From NCBI GenBank assembly GCA_019426215.1, contig CM033396.1:30361154-30425153 (forward strand): a stretch of DNA of 64,000 bases, in the 5' to 3' direction. The notes below the pieces were generated by a model that was not told the origin of the DNA, did no database searches, and was given only the letters and a program-made list of their open reading frames with translations. The position numbers and the translations under genes are program-made. Shown here piece by piece: positions 45,970 to 58,604 of the stretch (positions within the stretch are counted from its first letter, which is position 1; each line of letters opens with the position of its first letter). This DNA is from Buddleja alternifolia (Eukaryota; Streptophyta; Magnoliopsida; Lamiales; Scrophulariaceae).

Positions 45970-47096
45970 AAGTATTGACTGGACATCAATACTAGATAAA
46001 GACTTGTATGATATAAGTTTTGACAGAGAGAATTCCAACCGAACACTATGGAAATGGTAGTGGAACTTATGTTATAGACACCTCAGTTAGACTGATGTGT
46101 TCGAACACGACTCGCTTTGGTTTTGTCACATGGGTTTTCACCCACTGACAGTCAAAGACAAAACTAATAAGTTGTGATAGGTACGCGTGAACCTTAGACC
46201 TGGGGAATCGTGTAGAAGATGTACTTGATTGGACTAGGCCCGAAGGCCTTAAAAATGCCCAAGGATGGACGCCCATGTGTCTAGTTAATTAGATTATTGT
46301 TTTTCTAAAGTAGTATAAATATACTATTTAGTGAAAAATAATAAGAAACCACTTTTATAACTTTCTCTCCAAGTCAAACACTCCAAATTCTCTCTCTTTC
46401 TCTAGCCGTCCTTTAGGAGGAAGAAGAAGGGGATTTTTTGCTTTGATTCCGGCGTGGTGATTTAGAGACAGTAGCAAGTTCAGAGAAGGATCGCGAAAGC
46501 TGGTTTAGAATTCAACCTAGAAGAAGAAAGATACATGAATTCGTAACACGATTTGAATATGCAAAATCGAGATGAACCAGTTGGGATTGCTTATTTTCTG
46601 CTGCGTTTTATTGCTAGAAACCCAACAATCTTAGACTAGGCCAAGACTATGAGCAAAAGATTCACAAGATGGAGAAAGATGGGTTAATTGACCCATTGGG
46701 ATCGGATCCCTATCCAACTTGTAAATCTTGCCTCGAAGGGAAAATGACTAGATCTCCCTTCACCGGGATTTTTAAAAGGGCCATTGAAGCATTAGGACTT
46801 GTGCACACCGATGTTTGCAGATCATTTGGAGAAATGGCTCGTGGAGGTTTTCACTATCTCATTACTTTCACTGATGACTATTCAAGGTATGGTCTTGCGC
46901 ATTTAATAAAATACAAGTCTGAATTATTTGATAAGTTCAAAGAATTTAAGGATTTAGTGGGAAAAAAAACTGGACATCATATAAAAACACTACAATCGGA
47001 TCGTGGATGTGAATATATGAGTGATGAGTTTGCTGAGTTCCTAAAGGAACATGGGATAATATTGCAACGCACACAACTGGCGATTCCACAACTAAA
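45970..47096 (+). repeat. Recent tandem duplicate of 44127-45969 with a 718-base internal loss
   Basis: 45970-46228 matches 44127-44385, 46229-46628 matches 45104-45503, and 46629-47096 matches 45504-45969 plus the original right flank. Reading both copies side by side I noticed only about four differences in roughly 1.1 kb: three substitutions (near 46024, 46348 and 46822) and one extra A near 46972. The segment 44386-45103 is missing from the second copy. Confidence 0.9.
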
Positions 47097-48452
47097 TGGG
47101 GGTAGCAGAGCGCAGAAATCGAACGCTTTTGGATATGGTTTGATCTATGCTCAGTTACAGTGATTTACCCATTTTCTTGTGGGGACATGCACTCCTTATG
47201 ACTATTCATATCTTGAATAGATGTTCTTCCAAATCCATTCCTAAGACCCCATATGAGATATTTAGAAATAGGAAACCAAACCTTAAATATGTTAGAGTTT
47301 AGGGATGCCCAGTCTCTATTAAGAAGACAAAGACAGAGAAATTGGAAGCTAGGTCCCTCAATGAACGTTTTATCGGTTTTCCAAAGGATTTTATGGGATA
47401 CCTATTCTACATGCAAGATGATCAAAGGATCATTGTTGCACTGTAAGCGTACTTTGTGGATGACATTCTACTCATAGGAAATGTTGTAGGAATGTTCACA
47501 TCAGTTAGAAGGTGGCTTTCAATTACATTTTCCATGAAAGACTTGGGAGAAACTACCTATATTTTAGGAATTCGTATCTACAGAGATAAAATAAATAGAA
47601 TGATAGGACTTTCCCAAGCCCTTTACTTAGAGAAAGTCCTAAAGAGATTTAGAATGGAAGAGTTTAAGAAATGTTTCTTGCCCATGAGACATGGGGTGCA
47701 CCTTTCAAAGTTATGTCTTCTCAAAGTGAGAAAGATAGGAAAGAAATGAGTATGGTTCCCTATGCGTTTGCGGTGGTAGTCTGATGTGCTCCATGTTATA
47801 CACACGGCCCGACATAGCCTACGCAGTAAGCGTGGTAGGTCATTTTTAAGCTAACCCAGGAAGAGAACACTGGACTGCTGTAAAAAATATCCTCAAGTAT
47901 CTAAAGAGAACTAAGGATATGGTCCTAACATATGGACATGGAGATTTGAAGGTGGATCGATATACTGACTCAGATTTCCAATCTGATGTAGATGATCGAA
48001 AATCCACTTCAGGGTTTATATTCACAATCAATGGTGGAGCGATAACTTGGAAAAGTTCCAAGCAAAGCACAATCACTGATTCCACCACTGAGGCAGAATA
48101 CATAGCGGTGTTTGGGGCTACTAAAGAGGGTGTTTGGATTAGGAATTTTCTTGGAGAACTTCAAGTGGTCCCTAGTGTAGAGCTGTCATTGCCATTTTAT
48201 TGTGACAATAACGGGGTCATTGCATAAGCAAAGGAACTAAGGTCTCACAACAAATCCAAGCACATAGAGAGAAGACATCACATAATAAGAGAAATCATTG
48301 AAAAAGGCGAGATAGCTATTCAGAGAGTAAATTTAGCAAACAATGTTGTTGACCTATTGACCAAACCTTTGACACAGGCAGTGCTTGATCGACATCTTGA
48401 GAACATGGGCATTAGATACCATAGTGATTGGCATTGAGTACAAGTGGGAGAC

Positions 48453-50040
48453 TGTTAGGTTAATGTCTTCAAATGCCACTAGTGGATTATAGAAAGTAAG
48501 GACATTATTAAATTGTAATTGTTTCTTATTCTATTAATAAAAAGGCAATTAGTTATTTACTATGATATTGACATTTATATATTGTAATCATCTATAAGTC
48601 GATGAACACAAGAGTTAACTCTCTAAGGTACTAGAGGAGTTTAATACTTGTGTACTAAAATAGTCTACAAGTCAATGATTCTCAATTGGGCTTTGGAAAT
48701 CATGAAGATTTATATGATGTGAGTTTTGACGAGAAAGGTGCTCGTAAATCACTAGGAAGTAGTGAAGAACTAATATCATAGGTGCATTGATGGAAATAGT
48801 GGCACTCAAACATGACTCGCATCGATTCTGTCACATGGGTTTTCACTCCTTGACAGTCAATGGCAGAATTGATTAAATTGTAATAAGTGTGTCTAAACTT
48901 TAAATTTGAGAAATCGAGTTGAAGACATACTTGTGACATTAGATTTGTCATTAGAGTAGTTAGACCCAATTCATCCTTTGGTGGGATCAACCTCGAACTA
49001 CAACCTAATAGGAAAGTAGTAATCTTAATTGATATCTAAGATGAGATTCGTTCCCTCGAAGGTGAACGAGGAATTATCCTATGCATTTATAAGTAAGTTA
49101 GATTTTAAAGTCTTTGGCCAAAGCATTCACTGATCTAGACTTATTATAAATATAGTATAGAGTCAAGTTAGTGAGTTTGACCTAAACCATGACTCTCACT
49201 TGACCGGGATAAGAAAACGAAGAATTTGTATTCACACGATATTTACAATAGGAAAGGTAAAATGATCCAATCATTTCATCTTATTTGGGTTACAAAGTGG
49301 ATCACTTGACTGGCTAGGTGGAACCCATATTCAGTGGAATCCTCTTATTGCCAAATATAGATGAGCCTAAAGAGTCACGCTTAAAAAGGAAAAATCGATA
49401 GAAAATATGAAATACTTCTTGTGGTAATATTTTAAGTATTGGATACTTAAAATTAATTAAATGGAATTAATTATTTGAAGAAATAAGTTAATTCATTTAT
49501 ACTTTAATTAATATATTATTTTTTGGAGAAATAAAATTAATTAAATATCCTATCTATTATTTAGTTAGATTAATTAATTGAATTGAATTAATTAAATAAA
49601 TAAAGAATTGGACCGAGCTCAAATTGGTCCACCAAAAGGCACATCATGACCATGTATGGGCGGCCACTAGGCATCCTACATGGGCTAATTTGAGCCCAAA
49701 GTAATAACTTAAGTGATATAAATATTTAACATTAGTTAATACTTAGGTCATAAGTTTTAATTAACACTTGAGCCACAAGAAAGAATTTCCTCCTCTCCCT
49801 CTCTTCCCTAGCCGCCGGTCATAGCATCAAGAAGAAGGAGAATTTTTCTGATCAATGTTTTTTTAGTGAGACAATTTAGACACAGCACTTTTGGACTGCT
49901 CGGATTATCAAGAAATCAGCCGGATTATTTCGCAAAGAAAAGTTGAAGATGTCGAAAGCTTGAGTTTCTCCAACCACTTCGCTTCAACGGGTAAAGTGTC
50001 GATTTTCTTATTGTACATAAGTCTGATAAAACCCCGAGAT
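48453..50040 (+). mobile_element. 3' LTR of the copia element
   Basis: Starts TGTTAGGTTAATG right after the polypurine tract ACAAGTGGGAGA (48440-48451) that follows the RNase H frame. It shares many blocks with 43877-45503 (ACATGACTCGC, CATGGGTTTTCACTC, CTTTGGCCAAAGCATT, GACTGGCTAGGTG). A TATA-like GATATAAATAT lies near 49714. The right end is not certain. Confidence 0.7.
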
Positions 50041-50120
50041 TGATCCTGTTATGGGAAAATCCAAATAAATTGATTTTAAATTACCCAACTTGCTTAAATA
50101 ATCTTTTGGTATATTAATAG

Positions 50121-50578
50121 ATGGTAGAATTCTAATTTTAGTGCCATAGAATCTTGTCAAGTTTTAATCCCATGCTTTATGGGATTCTAAAAAACGTCCC
50201 AATAATTTGAAAAAGTTGTAATGTTAGTCCTTTTTTTAAACAACATTAATCTCATACTTTATTTTGAATTTTTAAAATTGCTTTATCCCCCTAAACTATA
50301 CAATATGTATAACAAATATTAATGTGCACTTAAGTGATATAAAAATATATTTTGGGGGGTAAGTGAAAAAAATATGTTTAGGGGGTGTTTAATACATCTT
50401 GTATAGTTCATGGGGCAAAATGCAAAATAAAGTATGAGGACTAATTTTATCTAAAAAAAAGGACTAAGATTACACTTTTTCACATTATTGGGATGTTTTT
50501 AGAATTCCATATAGCGTGGAACTAAAACTAAAATGACGAAATTCTATGGAACTAAAATTGAAATTTTGCCGTTAGTAG
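50121..50578. mobile_element. Foldback TIR element, about 460 bp
   Basis: The left arm (AATTTTAGTGCCATAGAAT ... CCCAATAATTTGAAAAAG) and the right arm carry inverted copies of the same text over more than 120 bases. Interior AT-rich; the ends are fuzzy and no duplication was identified. It lies directly right of the copia 3' LTR. Confidence 0.6.
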
Positions 50579-50659
50579 ACTATACTATTTGTAATCGAGT
50601 GAGTATTATAGTATTAAGGAAACTCGGGCGTCACACCAATATATTCCTGAAAATTACAA

Positions 50660-51060
50660 ATCGGATTGAGTTTGAGAGTTCTTTAATTTGAGGCAAGAAA
50701 ATTTGTCAATGCGTGAGTATGATGTCAAATTTAATTCCTTGTGCAAATTTGTCCCCTCTATCGCAAATCATCAAGATCTCCAGTGCAGTAGATTTATGGG
50801 GGGTTTGATTTTATTTCTTGCTTTAAGTATACTCAATACTCTGATCTTGTGGATCGTACCAGCCGAGCCGAGAGCATGGTTCGATGGAACGTTGGGATCT
50901 CGACTGGAATGGCAGGAACAGAGCCCTACATTCCAAAGTTTCAATGTAGAACGGGAGATGGATTAGAAGGAATCGTCGATTTCCCGGCCGTTTCACTGAG
51001 AAATCGGATTATAACGACTGGATGGCCAATTTCTCAGAGGAATGGGCTGGGCTGAACGAG
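50660..51060 (+). pseudogene. Ty3/gypsy gag relic
   Basis: The frame from about 50688 reads RQENLSMREYDVKFNSLCKF then a CSRFMGGL-like stretch, matching the gypsy retrotrans_gag pattern (LRQGxLSVxEYxxKFxxLxRFAP ... RFxxGL). After a shift, DRTSRAESMVRWN resembles the following gag helix. Stops and shifts show it is dead. No protease or RT nearby. Confidence 0.7.
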
Positions 51061-52022
51061 CGAGGTTGCTTCAGTATGTGATTGAGGTGCAAAAGGGACG
51101 TTAGCTCTCAGCTCTGAAAAGCGAAGGTGGTGAAGAAGAAAGAAACCGGACAAAGTTAAAGAAAAAAAAAGGAAAAGGGAAAAAATAATGAAAATTTGAA
51201 ACTAAAATGGAAATGAAAGAAAAATGATTTTAAAAGAAGCTCAAACCTCACTGAATATATAGAAACCATCACTTTATGTGAACGTAGCCCAACCACTTTA
51301 TGTGAACGTATTGTGGGCTGGCAATTGTAAGTTTATAATGCTTGATCCAGTAAAAATTAAACTTATTTCCTAGTGTGTAGGTAATGCTATGGTGAATAAA
51401 TTGAGTTATATGTCTGAATTAGCTCGAATTTCATTGGGCAATTCGAACTAAGTCGACGACCTAAGAGGTTGAACCCAGACCCAAATTATTTAGGATTATA
51501 GACTGCACTTGGACCAAGTCAAGCTGTCTACGTACCTAGTCAATTATGATAAAGTCTAATCGTAGTTCAGATTATTGAAAGATCTATTTTTATTTATGAT
51601 AGCTTCCGCTTCTATATATATACGAGGTGAACGTTTAGAGGTAAAACAAGGTAATCCACCGAGTTAATCAGTTAAATTGAGATACACTACAACCATTAAC
51701 GGTATGCAACTCTATCATAATATTAGTCAACTATTGTAATATTTATGCTTATTTTAGTGAGTTAATTCCTTATTTAAATAATTATGCCTCAAGATTCAAT
51801 GAAGAGGATAATCTGTTGATGACCTTTAACAAGGCACAAGTGAGGGGATTTTACATAATAAGTATTGATGCAAGATGTCGGTGGAAATAAATAAACAATA
51901 TTTAGTTAAACTAACTAATTAACAAAGAATTAATTAAACACATGAGAAAAAAAGGAGGAAGGGAGGCGTACCTAAGGCGCCCCGCCCCCACCTATAATGT
52001 AAGTTATGTATAAATATAGATA
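51061..52022. other. Intergenic, nothing recognised
   Basis: No coding region, inverted repeat or RNA gene recognised; part may be unrecognisable gypsy internal sequence. Confidence 0.4.
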
Positions 52023-53054
52023 GGGATAATTACACATAGCATCCTAAGGTATTGCCAAATTGCAAAAAACATCTCCTAGTTCAATAAATTACATCTAACA
52101 TTCTGTAGTTTTACTTTTTGATGTAAAATTGGATGGAATGTGTAAAAAGATCGAATTGCCCTTACAGAATATTTAAAAAAGAAAAGAAGAAAAAACATTA
52201 ATAAAAAAAAATTGAATTACCATATTGCCCCCTCACATTTTTAGATTTCATTACTTCTAATACCAATTTTAAAATAAAAATTTAAACTTAAAAAGAAAAG
52301 TAATTATATATATATACATATGTATATACATATATGTGTGTGACTCTGTGTGTGTGAATGTGTGTGTGCGTGTGACACTGTGTGTGTGCATGTGTGACTG
52401 TGTGTGTGTGTGCGTGTAATTGTTTGCGTGTATGTTGTTGTGTGTGTGTGTGTGCGTGAGGGTATGGTAGGGTGGGGTGGGGAACACAACTATTGTTCCC
52501 GTCCACCTTTTTTTTTGTTTATTTTCTAAAGTAAATATATTATTTAAGTAATTTAGTTTAGAAATTAAATTTTTTAAAATACAATAAATAAATTTATTTG
52601 TAAATTTTATAAATTAAATTAAAATAAAATATATACTTTAAATTATATAAACTATTATATAATCTAGTCTATTATATAAACTCTTATATATAAATTCAAA
52701 TAAAAGATTAAAATGATATTTTATACATACTTTTTTAATATAATTTTAATAATTTCTAATTTATTTTATTTTCTTGAGAATCTTTTTTTATAAATAATTT
52801 TTTTTTATACACAACATTACAATTTACACCAAAAATGTATACTCGTCCGAACATTATAGGGTTTCCATGTTCAAAAAAGGAAAGGGGTATTTTGGAAGTT
52901 CACCAAAAAAATTTAACGGCGCCATACGGTAACCCTAACGGAAGGTGCTACTTGTTGGATGGAATAAAATATTAGGATGTTAGATATAATTTATTGAACT
53001 AAAGGATATTTTTTGTAATTTCGCAATACCTTAGGATGTTGGATGTAATTATAC
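52023..53054. mobile_element. Mutator-like non-coding TIR element, 1032 bp
   Basis: Left end GGGATAATTACACATAGCAT; complement of right end GTATAATTACATCCAACATC; the inverted repeat spans about 80 bases (CCTAAGGTATTGC and TTCAATAAATTA shared). Flanks ATATAGATA (52014-52022) and ATATATATA (53055-53063) agree at 8 of 9 positions but are low complexity. Interior: a (TG)n microsatellite at 52336-52455 and AT-rich sequence; no transposase. Confidence 0.65.
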
Positions 53055-54209
53055 ATATATATATATATTATCTCATGTTGTGTGTATGAAGATGGTTGAG
53101 GTGGCATCTTGCAAACAACTTTTGGTGGCGGTGAGTGGGACGTGTGCAATTCCCAACAAATCCATCTTCTTTTAACCTATTTTCTTTTCCTCTTTTATGT
53201 GTTTGTTTCTATATTTATTACAGATATTCATAATTTGTTTCTAGACTTTGTATAATTTTTAACTTAACCCTATAACTTTCTAGAAGTGCATGATAAAACC
53301 CATGTTTACTTGTATTTGAAGAGTGTTTTTATCTTTGTCACATATAACTAAAATTGGCCTCATCAATGTCCCAACGAAATTTAGCGACAGAAGCATTTCA
53401 TGGCAGCCGAATTTTCTTCATTGGGATAACCACTCCATATTTCAATCGACCCAATCTTTTAATTACAAAAATAAATAAATTATGGCCATGTGTTATGACA
53501 ATTCACGAACTAAGAGCATAAAGATTAAAGACACAAAAATTTACGTGGTTCGGCAATTGCCTACATCCACGGGAGAGGAGAGGGTATTTTTATTATTGAT
53601 GAAAGAGATACAAATTACAATGAATGTCAAAAGTACTGAACTAAAACCTTCGCCCTCTTCAGGACTGACCCTTTTGATAATGGACTTGCTGCATAATTTT
53701 GGGACTAGGACTTTAAGACATATCACAACACCATGCCAGCAAACATAAACATTTTGCAGAGAAGTGTTAATTTATTTTTTATGAAGTGAGAAGAAAGAAG
53801 AATAATTAGAACTCTTGTTTTGTATAAGATAACAAAAGGATCCAACTGAACTGGAATAGTCACTGTTTCTTGAACGGACAATAACAGCCCAATAAAACTC
53901 ATAGAAATGTGTTGTATAAAATGTGGGTATGGAACAATTCTTATGAAAATCAATAGGTTAGGCACACCTTTAAAGATGTTATCTTTAAGGTATATATTTC
54001 TCCCACTATAGATGTAGATGGTCTCAAAAAATACACCTCTAGGACGCAAAACCTATTAACTAATGTCGCAAGGCACCATTTCTTCTAAATTCTTAAGAGC
54101 AAAACTCGACCAAGTACCAAAATAAAAAGACTCAAAAAATATAGAAAGAAGAGAGAAATATTTGACTATCTTTGTGTATCACACACTAATTTTCGGCCAT
54201 ACCAGGAAG

Positions 54210-54217
54210 TATTTATA
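54210..54217 (-). promoter_or_regulatory. TATA box of the minus-strand copia LTR
   Basis: TATAAATA on the minus strand within an inverted GGAAGTxTATAAATACTTCC context; the same box is kept in the 5' LTR at 58901-58894. Confidence 0.5.
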
Positions 54218-54293
54218 GACTTCCAAAAGTTTCCACCAAAATGCACCTTTTCAATCGAAACGGTACTTCTAACGGCATCTTCTTAACCGAACC

Positions 54294-54411
54294 GGTACTT
54301 CCAATTCAAGACACCCTTTCGGCTCAACCGAATCGGTACTTCCAATTCGAGACACCCTTTCGGCTCAACCGAATCGATACTTCCAATTCGAAACACCCTT
54401 TCAACAAAGTG
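54294..54411. repeat. 41-bp minisatellite in the 3' LTR
   Basis: Units start GGTACTTCCAATTC at 54294 and 54335, and GATACTTCCAATTC at 54376 (third unit incomplete). The 5' LTR has only two (58978 and 59019), so unit number has changed since insertion. Confidence 0.85.
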
Positions 54412-54638
54412 AAACAACTTGATCCAAAATGGTACTTTGACCATCTCAGGTGACCGAAAAATTAGACTAATTGGAAACCAACCTTTCGATTCTAGTGGAA
54501 CCGATTTGGAACTTCCAATACTAATATTTAATTTCTTTCTTTCTTTCTTATATATATTATATATATATAGAAACAAATAAAATAACCCATATTATATATA
54601 TATATATATACACACACACACATAACAATCCCCCACTT

Positions 54639-56314
54639 ATTCATATATAATACAAAATATAATAACTTGGTCTTTATATAGTAAATAGCCATGAAGTGGA
54701 CTTAAGCCTTTATATGGTTGAATATGAATCAATTAAGTAGACATATTTTCACTATATATGAGTTTTTGCTCTTTTTTGGTTGGCGGCACAGTTAATAAAA
54801 AGGCCTTGTGCTCGATGCTAGTATTCACAATTACTCTAGGATTCTCCGATAGTAATCCATAAGAAGTGGCCTCTCACTGCTCTACTTGTTTAGGTAGACT
54901 TATCAAGAATGTCCACACACATTCCACTTTGCTATAAGCCTATTAAGAATTTCATTAAATTCATCCTAACCTCGTGTGGTAATTAGTGCATAGGTTAGAT
55001 ATGGAAATTTGAAATAGTGTCACCCCCACTATTTTTAAGTTATGCACTTGAAATGTATCCATGTTTCCATTTCACTAATATCTTGTATTGAATTGCCTTT
55101 GAAAACTCTTATGTTAAGGTGATAAATGTGTGAATTGTACCTTAAGATAGAGTTGGCTTCAATCAAGATACTTTTTTATCGGTAGTAGTCCCATATCTCT
55201 CATGACCTCTGTTTATCTTTTTTTTAGATAATGGTTTTGTTAGTGATCAACTAACATTTGATTTGCAAACCCTAAATTTCTCAATAAATTAAAATCAAAG
55301 TCAATAGATACCACATCGTATCACTTTTAGACATATACTTTTGTAGTAAGGAAAATACAAGTATAAAACTTATCTCATAAGTGTTTTCCTTATTTATACA
55401 TCTCTATATGTATATATGCATATAGTTTCTTTTCTTAATAATATACATCTCTTTATGTATATACTTATGGTCACGCTATTGAGAGTTCTCATACATAGTG
55501 GACACTTCAAGCATCATTTCATGCTTAAGCCAAAAGGAATTAATCACGATATATATAAACACTTATACATATATAAGTTCATGTATACGTCAAGAATCTT
55601 CTAAATTCTCAAATCAAGGATTAGGCATATATCCATATAAAACATATATGAAAAAAAATTCAACTATGCCTTCCAATTATCTTGACATATTCCTTTTGAA
55701 TTATAGGAATTCGTTTAATGTGAAGACCAAAATAATGCTTACTTTGCAATCAAGGTAATTGAACTTCCTCAACACTATCTCTCTCTTTATATAATGAGAT
55801 TGTGTTAATATAAGATTCTATCTCATTTTGACCATAACTTATGGTACAAACATGAATCACTAATTCCAATTTTACATTGATATATTCAATGGTAAAATCA
55901 CATATCTTTTCACCATAAGATTTATTAAGTCTTGCATCCATATATTCTCAAGTAATAAGGATATCATGCAATGTAATATAAATGCACATTTTCATGAATA
56001 AGCACTTTATAATAAGAGACACTACATAATCAAATAAACGTGCTAGATAAGATAGAAAATACTATCTTCACAATGCAATTTCATCATAAATTATTCTCAA
56101 TTCAGCATAAAAGATTTAACTGATATATGTGTTCATAAATCAAGAATCATGATTATAATTAAGATATATAGTTCACATAGATGTTGTTGAAAAATTGCAT
56201 AAAGTCATCCAACATATGTATGTGACATTTGATAGCGTAACACATTTTATAAATATATGGCAGTTTACAAATATCCTAATATTAAACATGTTTTCACATA
56301 CTTTTTTCTTTGTG
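54639..56314. other. 3' internal part of the minus-strand copia element, non-coding
   Basis: RT and RNase H would be expected here between integrase and the polypurine tract, but no frame with their motifs was seen. The sequence is AT-rich. It has been replaced or has decayed beyond recognition. Confidence 0.5.
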
Positions 56315-58567
56315 TTATCTATCTCTACTCATTTGAGAATAACCAATTAAAATAGATTTTACGGCCTTAGAATCAAGTTTAGGCCTTTTCAAAGTTGCAT
56401 CTAAAACATATGCAACACAACCCCATACTTTGAAATGTTTAATGCTAGGTTTGTGCCCAACAAACAATCCATATGGAGTTTTGATATACTTTTTATTAAC
56501 GACTCGATTACCAATGTAACAAGAGGTTAATAGTGCTTCACCCCAATAACTCAATGGAAGTTCCGAATGAATTATCATAGCACTAACCATCTCCATTAAG
56601 GATCGATTTTTTTCTTTCGGCTACTCCATTTTGTGGAGGAGTATTTGGTGCCGAAAACTCTCTAATAATCCATTTTCTAAACAAAATTTTTTAAAATCAT
56701 TAGAGAGATATTCACCATCTCTATCAGATCTTAATCTTTTGATCATTACACCAATTTGGTTTTCAACTTCGTTTTTGAAGATTTTAAACTTATCAAAGGC
56801 CTCATCTTTTGTTCTAAGTAAGTACACATAAGTAAACTTAGAGAAATTATATATAAAAGTAATAAAGTAACGTTTTCCACCTCTAGTGACATGTTCTTTA
56901 TTATCACATATATAAATCTGTCTGAATTGATTCAAGTAAAGATGATGTTCTACTAACACTATTAAAAGTAGTTTTAGTTAACTTAGAATGAGCACAACAT
57001 TCACAAGTGTTCATTGAATACTAGGTGAATTTCTAGGAATTAATTCACAACTAGTCATGAGAGACATAGCATTTAAACCAATATGTCCTAATCTATGGTG
57101 CCAAAAATCATGCTTATCATGCTCAATAACATAATTATAATTTGAACAATAAGAGTAAGAAGAATTAGAAACAGTTTTATTGATACTCAACAAGTACATA
57201 TTGTCTTAAATGTTGAGATCCAAAAGCCGCTTTAAAGCCATTAGAGTCCAACTTAGGGACTGATACAAGATTTTTCCTAATAGAAGGAATATGATAAACA
57301 TCTTTCAAAGTTAATGTCTTATCGAAAGTGAGCGGAAGTTTCACTGTTCCTCTGCCCAAAACCACACTGGTTGAAGAATTTCCCATGTAGACAGTTTTAA
57401 TCTCGTCCAATTCTTCATATGTTTTGAACAAATTCCAATTTGAAGTAACATGACATGTTGCACCAGAATCCACCCACCAATCGGTGTCTGCTTGACCAAC
57501 AAGATAAACTTTGATAAGCATACCAACAAGATCATCTATAATCATGTTTGTTTCATTCTCTGTTTTGGTGCTTTGCGATAACGACATTCTTTAGCAAAAA
57601 GTCCCGGTTTATCACAAACATAGCAAGAAATTTTCTTCTTCTTTCTGCCGTTCCCACCATTCCTCTTAGAATAAAAGTTCTTCCTTTTCTGGAATTTCCC
57701 ATGGTTTCCCTTGGAAGTTCCAGGACCACTTTTCTCTTCTAAGTAGTTAATACCATCATTTATCACCATAGTTGAACCATCCCTTTTAAAACTTTCGGTC
57801 TCAATTTAGATGCCCTGAAGAAGTTCAACTATAGTAATAGACTTCTTCTTATATTTCAACTTCTTTTGATAATGTTTCCATGAAGGTGGAAGTTTCCCAA
57901 TGATGGTAGAAACTTTAAAAGTTTCGGTGATGAGTTCACCCGCATCGGCACATTCCGTTGCAATGTCATTAAGTTCATTAACTTGATCAATAACAGGTTT
58001 AGAATCAACCATCTTGTATTCCACATACTTGTTAACCAAAAAAGACTTATTTCTAGCATCTTTATTTACGTACCTTCGTTTAATAGCATTCCAAAGTTTC
58101 GCTGCTTTTGTGAATGTGAAACACATTGAACTAAAGTGTTGTTGAGCGATTGGAGAATAGTGTAGCGGCAAATGAAATCGTCATCCTTCCACTTCTCCAC
58201 TTTTGCTTCTTTTTTCCGTCCTTTGTGCAACATCAACACTGGTAGCGGGATCAGAACTTCCACCAGAATTTGGTTCGGTACTTATAGCAGGACCGAAACT
58301 ACCACCAAACTTTGGTCTTGTACTTGGAGCAGAACCAGAACTTGGACCAGTACTTGGAGCAGAACCAGAACGTGGACCAGAATTTGGTCCGGTACTTGGA
58401 CTGGAACTTGAAGCCTCGGTTGGACATGGTTCCGACAGAACATAGAACACCTTAGCAATTGTCAGTAGGTATTCAAGCTTGAGACTCCAACGTTTGTAAT
58501 TCAACCCATTGAGACGTTCGAGTTTGTCTCCTTCATGCAATTGTGTTTCCACAAGAACCGACTCCAT
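56315..58567 (-). pseudogene. Ty1/copia gag-protease-integrase, broken
   Basis: Read on the minus strand: gag from the ATG at 58567 (LERLNGLNYKRWSLKLEYLL), then a Ser/Gly/Pro-rich insert of repeated SGSAPSTGP-like units (about 58240-58410), then more gag in other frames (about 58260-57806, KLPPSWKHYQKKLKYKK). The zinc knuckle has lost its His (CYVCDKPGLFAKEC, 57663 region). Protease DSGATCHVTSN (near 57465) and pre-integrase FWHHRLGHIGLNAM (57090) follow. The integrase core has IKRLRSDRDGEYLSNDF (56700) and a C part YWGEALLTSCYIGNRVV. At least six frame changes or stops; RT and RNase H absent. Confidence 0.9.
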
Positions 58568-58604
58568 GATATATAGAAAATATATACCTTAAAATAGTTG
58601 TATA

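Larger units (their letters stand above)
43743..48439 (+). pseudogene. Ty1/copia pol remnant split by a solo LTR and a tandem duplication
   Basis: Pieces in order: GAG-pre-integrase N part (43743-43876, NGLYYLNMQNE); after the solo LTR, the pre-integrase C part (KIHKMEKDGLIDPLG and CKSCLEGKMTRSPFTG) and integrase core (HTDVC, YLITFTDDYSRYG, LQSDRGCEYMS) to 45969; the same segment again at 46629-47096; then RT (YFVDDILLIGN about 47450, FSMKDLGETTYILGI), a short gap, and RNase H (DSDFQSDVDDRKSTSG, STTEAEYIA) ending VVDLLTKPLTQ and HSDWH near 48439. There are many stops and frameshifts, and parts of integrase and RT are missing. Integrase copy 1 is shifted by one A missing from a run at about 45838-45844. 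The polypurine tract (48440-48451) and 3' LTR follow. Confidence 0.9.
53491..54627 (-). mobile_element. 3' LTR of minus-strand Ty1/copia element
   Basis: Read on the minus strand it starts TGTTATG right after the polypurine tract AAGTGGGGGAT (54638-54628) and ends CATAACA at 53491: a 7-base perfect terminal inverted repeat, 1137 bp. Near its end it has the copia LTR signature GCCGAACCACGTAAATTTTT. TATA box at 54217-54210. A 41-bp minisatellite lies in U3. Confidence 0.85.

Noticed and set aside
52269..52506. Three overlapping His/Thr-rich open frames
   Set aside because: Translations of a (TG)n/(CA)n microsatellite.
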